Part shown: positions 1 through 6,469 of the stretch, in pieces
Layout: each line of letters begins with the position of its first letter
Position numbering within the stretch: the first letter of the stretch is position 1
Assembly (NCBI GenBank): GCA_002877875.1
Contig: PNIE01000081.1
Span: 1 to 9,081, forward strand
DNA: 9,081 bases
From: Caldimicrobium thiodismutans
Lineage (GTDB): Bacteria > Desulfobacterota > Thermodesulfobacteria > Thermodesulfobacteriales > Thermodesulfobacteriaceae
Reading direction: 5' to 3'
Position numbers and translations under genes: made by a program
Notes under the pieces: model-generated
Seen by the model: only the letters and a program-made list of their open reading frames with translations
Told to the model about the DNA's origin: nothing
Database searches by the model: none

Positions 1-115
1 AAATTTTAATCTTACCCCCCTCTGCACTAATATCTAAGATCTTAGTATAAAAATCTGAGCAGTTTTTGATCCAACTTTAGCTTCTAGATGAATTTCATAT
101 ATGGTGTAACATCTT
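1..115. other. Sequence downstream of valS with no convincing gene
   Basis: This short stretch follows the valS stop on the minus strand. No start codon with a Shine-Dalgarno sequence opens a frame here, and I see no tRNA-like arms. It holds a perfect 12-base palindrome (CTAAGATCTTAG, 34-45), which is not followed by a T-run on either strand. One minus-strand frame stays open from about position 63 to the window edge (roughly 20 codons) but has no ATG, GTG or TTG start inside the window. A purine-rich GAGGGGGG tract at about 16-23 on the minus strand resembles a ribosome binding site, so a following gene could begin near or beyond the edge. I cannot decide between spacer and gene start. Confidence 0.4.
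34..45. repeat. Perfect 12-base palindrome downstream of valS
   Basis: CTAAGATCTTAG equals its own reverse complement. The symmetry does not extend beyond 12 bases, and with no loop it could form only a very short hairpin. It lies about 70 bases beyond the valS stop. It might be a dimeric protein-binding site or chance in A+T-rich DNA. It is not a convincing terminator. Confidence 0.3.
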
Positions 116-2776
116 CTATCTACGAGAATTTTCTATCCTCTCTAATAAATCTTTCAATCTTTCTAATTTTTGACTCAATTCTTCAAAGGCTCTCCTTTCT
201 TTTTCTATTACTTCTAAAGGAGCTTTTTCTAAAAATTGGGGATTTTCAATCTTTCTTTTAATTACTTCTAATTTTTCTTGAGTTTTTTTTATCTCTCTTT
301 TTAATCTATTTATTTCTTTCTCGAAGTCAAGATATTTACTCAAATCCATAAAAAGTTCTCCACCACCCTCAATAAGAACCATTATTTCTCCCTCTTTTTT
401 CTGATAACTTTCAAAAATACTAAAGGTCTCCGATCTGGAAAGGGCTTTTATAATCTCCACTTGGTCTTCCAATTTTTTAATTTTCTCGTTATCAAATATA
501 CCTATAACAGGTATATCTTTCATGGAAGTTAGATTATATTCAGATTTAATATTTCTAATGGCTGTAATAATATTGATTACAGTCTCAGTAAGAGCTTTTT
601 CCTCTTTTGAAAAATTAAAAACCTGTTCCCTTGGATAAGAGCTTCTCAAAAGATTTTCCTCATCTCTAAAAGGTAAAAAATTCCATAGTTCCTCAGTTAC
701 AAAAGGAATAAAAGGATGAAGAATTTTTAGACAATCTGAAAAAACCTTGTATAATACAACTTGAGTAGATTTTTTAAGCTCATCCTTTCGCATATAAATC
801 TTTGAGATTTCGAGATACCAATCACAAAATTCATCCCAAAAGAAATGATAAATAGCCATAGCAGCCTGATCAAATTCAAATTCTTCAAGTTTTTCTCTCA
901 CCTTTTTTATGGTTTCATTGAGCCTCCACAAAATCCACTTAGAGAAAAGGGGTAATTTCTCATACTCTAAGTTCTCAAGATCTTCTTTTTTTAAATCATC
1001 AAGATTCATTAGAACAAATCTTCCCGCATTCCAGATCTTATTAATAAAGTGCTTATATCCTTCGATGCGATTTACTGAGAGTTTTATATCTCTTCCCTGA
1101 GCTGCTAAGGCCACCAAAGTAAATCTAAGTGCATCGCATCCAAATCTCTCTATCATTTCTAGGGGATCAATAACATTTCCCTTGCTCTTACTCATTTTTT
1201 GGCCTTTTTCATCTCTAACCAGAGCATGAATGTAAACCTTTTCAAAAGGAATAGCTCCCATAAAATGTTCACCCATCATAATCATTCTGGCAACCCAGAA
1301 AAAGATAATATCAAAACTGGTTACAAGGACTGAAGTGGGATAAAAGGTTTCAAGAGTTTTAGTTTTTTCAGGCCAGCCCATAGTAGAGAAAGGCCAAAGG
1401 GCAGAGGAAAACCAAGTATCAAGAACATCTTCTTCTGGCTTTAGGGCAGTGCTCCCACATTTATAACAAAACTCAAGTACCTCCTCTCTTGATACTAAGA
1501 TCTCTCCACAGCTCTCACAGTACCAAACAGGGATTCTATGTCCCCACCAAATTTGACGAGAAATACACCAATCTCTAATATTCCTCATCCAATCAAAGTA
1601 TAAATTTTTCCAAGACTCTGGATAAAACTTAATAAAGCCATACTCAACTGCAGCAATTGCAGGCTGAGCAAGAGGTTTCATTTTTACAAACCATTGCTTG
1701 GATAACAATGGTTCAATCACTGTTCCACAACGATAACAATGGCCAAGAACTACCTCATAATCCTCTTCTTTAAGTAAAAACCCCCCTTTCTTAAGATCTT
1801 CAACTACCCTTTTTCTTGCTTCAAAACGATCAAGTCCTGCATAAGGACCAGCTTCTTCTGTCATTTTTCCATATTCATCAATAACTTTAATTAAGGGTAG
1901 CTGGTGACGCTGGGCTATTGCAAAGTCATTAAAATCATGAGCTGGGGTAACTTTGACAGCACCCGTGCCAAATTCAGGATCTACAACTTTGTCAGCTATA
2001 ACCGGGATAATTCTTCCAAGAAGAGGTAATTTCAACTTTTTGCCTAAAAATCTCTTATAGCGTTCATCTTCAGGATGAACTGCAACTGCAGTATCTCCAA
2101 GCATAGTTTCAGGACGAGTTGTGGCTACTATAATAAAATCAGAATCATCAAGAAGGGGATATTTCAAATACCACAGTTTTCCCGGTTTAGGCTCAAATTC
2201 CACTTCAAGATCTGCTAAAGCAGTATAACATCTTGGACACCAATTGATAATGTAATCTCCTCGATAGATTAAACCTTCCTCCCAAAGTCTACAGAATACC
2301 TCTTTAACCGCCTTTGAAAGTCCTTCATCCATTGTAAATCTTTCATAACTCCAACTACAACTTGCTCCAAGTCTTTTTAATTGAGAAATTATCCTTCCTC
2401 CATAAGTTTCCTTCCATTTCCAGACCCTTTCTAAAAATTTTTCTCTTCCGAGGTCCTCTCTGGTCAATCCCTCCTTAGCAAGTTCCCTTTCAACTACATT
2501 CTGAGTAGCAATGCCAGCATGATCTGTTCCTGGAATCCATAGAACATCATATCCATCCATTCTTTTATACCTGGCAAGCACATCTTGAAGAGTATTATTT
2601 AAAGCATGGCCTATATGAAGAGAACCTGTAACATTAGGAGGAGGTATAACCATTGAAAATTTTGGTTTTTGAGGGTCATAGGTAGGTTCAAAAAGGCCTT
2701 TTTCTTCCCAAATTTTGTACCATTTATCTTCAACCTCTTTGGGATTGTAACTGGGGGGAAGCTGAACTTCACTCAT
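116..2776 (-). CDS. valS: Valyl-tRNA synthetase
   Basis: This cytoplasmic class Ia synthetase charges tRNA-Val with valine and edits misactivated threonine. With the start chosen here it has 886 residues, a normal length for bacterial ValRS. HIGH is at residues 54-57 within PNVTGSLHIGH, and KMSKS is at 527-531. The CP1 editing domain shows TTRPETMLGDTAV (about 219-231) and GTGAVKVTPAHDFND (about 270-284). Cysteine pairs at 180/183, 347/350, 420/423 and 437/440 look like zinc knuckles. The last 70 or so residues (816-886) form the Lys/Glu-rich C-terminal coiled-coil arm that contacts tRNA. The frame could begin at an ATG at 2791, but an AGGAGG (2783-2788) lies six bases before the ATG at 2776, and the protein then begins MSEVQLPPSYNP as in the family. 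The gene overlaps the end of argB by 8 bases, so translation is probably coupled. All core motifs are intact. Confidence 0.97.
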   Translation of the reverse strand: MSEVQLPPSYNPKEVEDKWYKIWEEKGLFEPTYDPQKPKFSMVIPPPNVTGSLHIGHALNNTLQDVLARYKRMDGYDVLWIPGTDHAGIATQNVVERELAKEGLTREDLGREKFLERVWKWKETYGGRIISQLKRLGASCSWSYERFTMDEGLSKAVKEVFCRLWEEGLIYRGDYIINWCPRCYTALADLEVEFEPKPGKLWYLKYPLLDDSDFIIVATTRPETMLGDTAVAVHPEDERYKRFLGKKLKLPLLGRIIPVIADKVVDPEFGTGAVKVTPAHDFNDFAIAQRHQLPLIKVIDEYGKMTEEAGPYAGLDRFEARKRVVEDLKKGGFLLKEEDYEVVLGHCYRCGTVIEPLLSKQWFVKMKPLAQPAIAAVEYGFIKFYPESWKNLYFDWMRNIRDWCISRQIWWGHRIPVWYCESCGEILVSREEVLEFCYKCGSTALKPEEDVLDTWFSSALWPFSTMGWPEKTKTLETFYPTSVLVTSFDIIFFWVARMIMMGEHFMGAIPFEKVYIHALVRDEKGQKMSKSKGNVIDPLEMIERFGCDALRFTLVALAAQGRDIKLSVNRIEGYKHFINKIWNAGRFVLMNLDDLKKEDLENLEYEKLPLFSKWILWRLNETIKKVREKLEEFEFDQAAMAIYHFFWDEFCDWYLEISKIYMRKDELKKSTQVVLYKVFSDCLKILHPFIPFVTEELWNFLPFRDEENLLRSSYPREQVFNFSKEEKALTETVINIITAIRNIKSEYNLTSMKDIPVIGIFDNEKIKKLEDQVEIIKALSRSETFSIFESYQKKEGEIMVLIEGGGELFMDLSKYLDFEKEINRLKREIKKTQEKLEVIKRKIENPQFLEKAPLEVIEKERRAFEELSQKLERLKDLLERIENSRR

Positions 2777-3671
2777 TAATAACCTCCTCATCCCTTGGAA
2801 GTATTTGAGTCCCTAAACCTTCATCAGTGAATAATTCTATAAGAAGACTATGGGGTATTCTACCATCGATAATATGAACCTTTTTTACTCCCTGATTTAA
2901 AGCCTTTTTTGCACTCTTTAATTTAGGAATCATTCCCCCTCTAGCTATTTTTCTCTCAATTAGTTCCTCAATTTGATCCACATAAAGGGTAGATATTAAT
3001 ACGCCCTCTTCATCAAGTACCCCTGTAATATCTGAAAGATAGATTAATTTCTCAGCCTTAAGACTTCCTGCAATGGCTCCTGCTACCAAATCGGCATTCA
3101 CATTATAGGCCTCTCCTCCTGGACCGACCCCAACAGGTGCAATTACAGGTATAAAATCTTTCTCAATCAAAGTTAATAAAACCTCAGGATTTACCTGTTT
3201 AACCTTTCCAACTCTACCTATGTCAATAATCTCAGGTGGCCTATCCTCTCCGGTATATCGATAAAGGGTCATTTTTTCAACTTCAATGAGATTTCCATCT
3301 CTTCCAGATAACCCTACAGCCTTTCCTCCAGCTTGATTAATTAGACTGACAATCTGTTTATTAACTGTTCCCACAAGCACCATCTCAACAACGTTCATCG
3401 TCTCGGCATCTGTTACCCTCTGTCCTTCAATAAAAGTAGGTTTTAGTCCCATCTTTTCCATAACCTGACTTATTTGAGGGCCCCCTCCGTGAACAATGAT
3501 AGGCTTAATTCCTACATACTTCATTAAAACGATGTCTTGGGAAAAAGCCTGTTTTAAATCCTCTGCTACCATTGCATGGCCGCCATATTTGATCACAATG
3601 ATTTTGCCATAAAAATTTCTAAAATAGGGTAAGGCTGATATTAGAATTCTTGCCTTTTCAAGGATATCCAT
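2769..3671 (-). CDS. argB: Acetylglutamate kinase, arginine-inhibited type
   Basis: This enzyme phosphorylates N-acetyl-L-glutamate with ATP, the second step of arginine biosynthesis in the cytoplasm. The 300 residues carry the amino-acid-kinase fold: VIKYGG with the likely phosphoryl-transfer Lys28, the glycine loop VHGGGPQI (60-67), NVNAD (190-194) for substrate binding, LSDITGV (212-218) and GGMIPK (245-250) near the nucleotide. Compared with the roughly 258-residue arginine-insensitive E. coli enzyme, it has an extra N-terminal helix (EKARILISALPYFRNFYG) and the C-terminal H-x4-E-x5-G pattern (His274, Glu279, Gly285). In the Thermotoga and Pseudomonas enzymes these parts form the hexamer contact and the arginine inhibitor site. 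Feedback inhibition by arginine is therefore expected. The ATG at 3671 follows the cupin stop by 12 bases with only a weak ribosome binding site, which suggests coupling to upstream translation. The 3' end overlaps valS. Confidence 0.96.
   Translation of the reverse strand: MDILEKARILISALPYFRNFYGKIIVIKYGGHAMVAEDLKQAFSQDIVLMKYVGIKPIIVHGGGPQISQVMEKMGLKPTFIEGQRVTDAETMNVVEMVLVGTVNKQIVSLINQAGGKAVGLSGRDGNLIEVEKMTLYRYTGEDRPPEIIDIGRVGKVKQVNPEVLLTLIEKDFIPVIAPVGVGPGGEAYNVNADLVAGAIAGSLKAEKLIYLSDITGVLDEEGVLISTLYVDQIEELIERKIARGGMIPKLKSAKKALNQGVKKVHIIDGRIPHSLLIELFTDEGLGTQILPRDEEVINE
2783..2788 (-). promoter_or_regulatory. Ribosome binding site that fixes the valS start
   Basis: AGGAGG on the minus strand lies six bases before the ATG at 2776. 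It is built from the last Glu-Glu-Val codons of argB. It supports the 2776 start over the in-frame ATG at 2791, which lies upstream of this site and has only a weak purine stretch of its own. Confidence 0.8.
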
Positions 3672-3683
3672 CTTATGCCTATT

Positions 3684-4019
3684 TTACCATAAAGCTGGTG
3701 CGTGAACAATATAACAAATAAGAGGAATATTCCCTTTATTTTTAACTCCATGTACTTTTCCTTGCTTGATAACAATTACATCCCCCTTCTTTAAAGGAAG
3801 CCATTTACCCTCAAAATAAAGCTCCCCCTCTCCATTGAGCACTAAGATAGTATCCACTTCCTTTTCGTGAGTGTGAGTAGGTATCTCTATGCCTGGCTCA
3901 ATTTCTAGTAGGGTTATACTTAGTTCTGGAGTATTTTCCTTAGTTGTAATAAACCCAATCTTTACCCCTTCAAATTTAGGATGAGGTCTCTTTTCAATCT
4001 CTGAAAGGTTGATTAGCAT
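3684..4019 (-). CDS. Small single-domain cupin protein
   Basis: This 111-residue soluble protein is one cupin beta-barrel. Motif 1 reads G-x5-HTH (His49, His51) followed by Glu54 or Asp56 and NGEGE. Motif 2 reads GDVIVIKQGKVHGVKN, with His90 and Asn94 and with Lys replacing the usual proline. Three histidines and one acidic residue would bind a metal such as Fe, Mn, Zn or Ni; in the alignment I make by eye, the canonical Glu position falls on Asp56. The family includes dioxygenases, isomerases, sugar-binding and storage proteins, and the substrate cannot be read from sequence. There is no signal peptide, transmembrane segment or DNA-binding domain, so an AraC-type regulator is ruled out. It has the strongest ribosome binding site in the window (AAAGGAGGTGAT), which suggests higher expression than its neighbours. 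It sits 36 bases after the oligosaccharyltransferase and 12 bases before argB. Confidence 0.85.
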   Translation of the reverse strand: MLINLSEIEKRPHPKFEGVKIGFITTKENTPELSITLLEIEPGIEIPTHTHEKEVDTILVLNGEGELYFEGKWLPLKKGDVIVIKQGKVHGVKNKGNIPLICYIVHAPALW

Positions 4020-4024
4020 CTTTT

Positions 4025-4036
4025 ATCACCTCCTTT
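4025..4036 (-). promoter_or_regulatory. Extended ribosome binding site of the cupin gene
   Basis: AAAGGAGGTGAT on the minus strand matches nearly the whole anti-Shine-Dalgarno sequence of 16S rRNA. It ends five bases before the ATG, with nine bases between GGAGG and the start. It lies in the 36-base gap after the oligosaccharyltransferase stop and is the only long, fully intergenic ribosome binding site in this window. Confidence 0.8.
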
Positions 4037-4055
4037 GAAATAGTTAAATCAACTT

Positions 4056-6185
4056 CTACTCAGATTTTACTTTATAAACAACCATGTGAGGGAAATCATC
4101 GTAAACTAATTCAAAAAAGCGAGGATCATACTTTCTTAAAATAAACATTTCATTAAAGAGAGTTGCCTCAGAGGGTGATTCAAGAATAAAAAGCCCAGTC
4201 TGGTTATTGGGAGTCTTAACTATTTCTACTGTATAAATACCTTGATCAAAAAATTTCTTACTCTGAATAGTCTTACCATCTGAATAATAGAGATACTTTA
4301 TTGGAATATATTCATTAGCAATCCTTATCAGACCCTCATTTAAATCTAAAATAGTATTATTCAATTGAGGACATTGAATGAGATTAGTTGAAATAAATTT
4401 ACACTGGGGGACAAAAATTTTGCCAAAGATCCCCTCTTTTTTGTCAAAGTCATAGGTTCCGAAATAGTGTATCCAGCCAAATTTATCTATTAGATCCGCA
4501 GTAAATACCCAATAAATCGGTGTTTTTATAGGTTTCTGATAGAGCCCATTGCGAATATTTTCCATCACCTCTTTGGCGGTATGGCCCTCTTTCAATAATT
4601 TAGCAAGACCAGTTAAGCCATAATTAGCAACAAAGGAAGTGATTAACCAGGCTTCTTTTGGATCAGAAGTAGCAAAGGATCTTGCTATCATATAAGTTTT
4701 AGGACTTCCCTGTGAACCTCCATCATGAAAGGTTGCCCTTCTAGCATAAAGCTGAAAAGCATAACCGTAATCCCACCAGCTCCAAACTACAGCATTCTTA
4801 GGAGTCTTCTCTTTAATCCATTCCATATCCTTTACTAAGGGTACTAAAATTTTTGGAGTACTCAAAATCCTAAGAGCCTCACTTTGGATATAAAGAGTAG
4901 TTATAAATAGAAGAAATCCTACGAAAGGTATAAGAATTTTTTGCTTTTTTTCTTCTTTGAAGAACCCTATAGCTAAAAAGAGCTTTTCAAAAAGCAGATA
5001 TACCAAATATCCAAGTCCAATCCCTATAAAGGGAGAAAGATACATAGCAAATCTTGCTCCAGAAAAAAAAGTAAGAAGCCCTATTACAAAAAAGGGGAAA
5101 AGAAATAAAAGACTTCTAAAGTGAAAAATAAACATAAAAAAAACTGAAATAAGGCCTATAACTCCAAGAATTTTATTAAAGGTCACTGCAGAAATGACCT
5201 CCCAAAAACTAAGTTTTTGTAACTCAGAAATTGACATAAAGATATTAGGAAAATCCTTAAAGAGGCGTTCTGCAGCTGTTAGACTCTTGATATTAAAAAC
5301 TAAAGTTTTTACTTGTTCATAAAGATGATAAGGTCCAATATAAAGATACCAAATTTGGGGAAGAACTAAGATAGCCAAGAAAAAATAATCCTTGCGAGTA
5401 AATTTATAGGTAACCTCTCGTTTGAAAATAAAAGCTTTAAGAGGGTCCCAAAGATAGGCCAACAAAAAGGTCAAAACCAAAACAAAATTAAGATTAGCGT
5501 GGGCATACCAGAGATAGTAGAAATTAAGAGTCAAACTGGAAAGAATAATCCAAAAATAACGAGCTCTATCCTTTTGAGTCCTAAAAAATCTTAAAAAAAA
5601 GTAGGCCGTCAAAAAAGGAAGAGTTAGGTTCAATACGTCATGGTCAAGCCTCATTAGGCCTGTTCTTCCTAAATACATGGGAGAAGAAACGGTTATCAAT
5701 CCTCCTAGAATGCCGCAAAAGGGCATTTTTAAATAATGAAAATATAAATACAAAACAACCGCTATGGTTACTGACAACAAAGGGATTAGGTAATAAGTTA
5801 GCCAGGCTACACTTAGGCCTGTAATGGTTGAGAGTTTATAAAACAAATAACTAATAAAGTTACCAGAAAGAGAATATTTAGGGGCAAAGGATTCTTTATC
5901 TGATAGCTTGGCTTGAGAGGAATTGTCTGGAAAAAACCGAAAGTTGTCTATAGTTCCACTTTTAAAAAGACCCTCTCTCATATCAAGGGCATATCTTGCA
6001 AAGTAAAAAGAGTCATATTCACTGTATAAAGGTTCTCCTTTATAAAAGAAAAGAGCTTCATTTTCTTTCCACACCTTTTGATCATCAAAACGAATATAAA
6101 CACCAAATGAGAGAACAATTAGAAAGAGAATAAAATAGAAGATCTCATAATAAAAATTCTCTTTTTTCATCACTACATACCTCAT
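4056..6185 (-). CDS. STT3/PglB-type oligosaccharyltransferase
   Basis: This is a polytopic inner-membrane glycosyltransferase (GT66) of 709 residues. It transfers a preassembled glycan from a polyprenyl carrier to asparagine of exported proteins. Residues 11-31 form the first membrane helix, and about a dozen hydrophobic segments extend to about residue 433. A periplasmic C-terminal domain follows. Family marks are the first-loop acidic motif YDSFYF (Asp58), the second-loop DHD (181-183), SISE (318-321, matching the TIxE/SVSE motif of external loop 5), GARFAMYLSP with Arg378 in the lipid-pyrophosphate Arg position, and WWDYG (470-474), which reads the +2 Ser/Thr of the sequon. Only three cysteines occur; Cys595 and Cys605 are both in the periplasmic domain. 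The ATG at 6185 overlaps the fixX stop as ATGA, but a GAGG precedes a second ATG at 6170 by nine bases, so the true start may be five codons later. No glycan-assembly genes are nearby. Confidence 0.92.
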   Translation of the reverse strand: MRYVVMKKENFYYEIFYFILFLIVLSFGVYIRFDDQKVWKENEALFFYKGEPLYSEYDSFYFARYALDMREGLFKSGTIDNFRFFPDNSSQAKLSDKESFAPKYSLSGNFISYLFYKLSTITGLSVAWLTYYLIPLLSVTIAVVLYLYFHYLKMPFCGILGGLITVSSPMYLGRTGLMRLDHDVLNLTLPFLTAYFFLRFFRTQKDRARYFWIILSSLTLNFYYLWYAHANLNFVLVLTFLLAYLWDPLKAFIFKREVTYKFTRKDYFFLAILVLPQIWYLYIGPYHLYEQVKTLVFNIKSLTAAERLFKDFPNIFMSISELQKLSFWEVISAVTFNKILGVIGLISVFFMFIFHFRSLLFLFPFFVIGLLTFFSGARFAMYLSPFIGIGLGYLVYLLFEKLFLAIGFFKEEKKQKILIPFVGFLLFITTLYIQSEALRILSTPKILVPLVKDMEWIKEKTPKNAVVWSWWDYGYAFQLYARRATFHDGGSQGSPKTYMIARSFATSDPKEAWLITSFVANYGLTGLAKLLKEGHTAKEVMENIRNGLYQKPIKTPIYWVFTADLIDKFGWIHYFGTYDFDKKEGIFGKIFVPQCKFISTNLIQCPQLNNTILDLNEGLIRIANEYIPIKYLYYSDGKTIQSKKFFDQGIYTVEIVKTPNNQTGLFILESPSEATLFNEMFILRKYDPRFFELVYDDFPHMVVYKVKSE

Positions 6186-6469
6186 CCAAATTTATAGCTT
6201 ACACCAAAACCTCCACGGGGGTAATCCCAGAGAATATTTTTGAAGGGACACCCTACCCTACAGGAACCACACTCAAGACAGGCTTGGTAACTAATAACTA
6301 TCTTTCCCTCAGAAAATCGATATACCCCAGCAGGACAAAAATTCAAACAGGGCTTTGAAGAACATTTTTCGCAGACCTCAAGAGATTTTATTTTTAGATG
6401 GGCATATTCTTCATCCACAAAAAATTTAGTTGCCCCTATCTTTTCATCAATATTTACCCTTTTTACCAA
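6182..6469 (-). CDS. fixX: FixX-type ferredoxin of the FixABCX complex
   Basis: This 95-residue ferredoxin-like protein is expected to pass electrons between FixC and the quinone or low-potential acceptor. It ends with the family signature WDYPRGGFGV (81-90). Cysteines 33, 36, 41 and 45 (CxxCx4Cx3CP) and 64, 67, 70 and 74 (CLECGSC, then x3CP) can hold two [4Fe-4S] clusters. The frame extends to a TTG at 6511, but I choose the TTG at 6469: GGAGG lies five bases upstream, and the protein then starts with VKRVNIDEKIGATKFFVDEE, matching the usual FixX N-terminus. The start overlaps the fixC stop by 7 bases (TTGGTAA). A further in-frame TTG at 6484 has no good ribosome binding site. Its stop overlaps the oligosaccharyltransferase ATG. 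In ETF-quinone oxidoreductase of mitochondria this iron-sulfur part is fused to the FixC-like part. Confidence 0.93.
   Translation of the reverse strand: MVKRVNIDEKIGATKFFVDEEYAHLKIKSLEVCEKCSSKPCLNFCPAGVYRFSEGKIVISYQACLECGSCRVGCPFKNILWDYPRGGFGVSYKFG

Noticed and set aside
34..45. Palindrome as a rho-independent terminator
   Set aside because: It has no loop, low G+C in the stem and no T-run after it on either strand.
909..1100. Forward-strand open frame of 63 codons
   Set aside because: It lies wholly inside valS on the other strand, has no ribosome binding site or recognisable motif, and has the composition of an antisense shadow.
2777..2791. Upstream ATG for valS at 2791
   Set aside because: The strong AGGAGG lies downstream of it and at proper distance from the ATG at 2776; the extra residues MRRLL are not typical of ValRS.
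4020..4055. Promoter in the gap before the cupin gene
   Set aside because: The 36 bases are mostly taken up by the ribosome binding site, and I see no convincing pair of -35 and -10 elements.
4056..6185. Large membrane protein as an ArnT/PMT-type mannosyltransferase
   Set aside because: WWDYG, SISE and the GxRF segment are specific to the STT3/PglB/AglB family.
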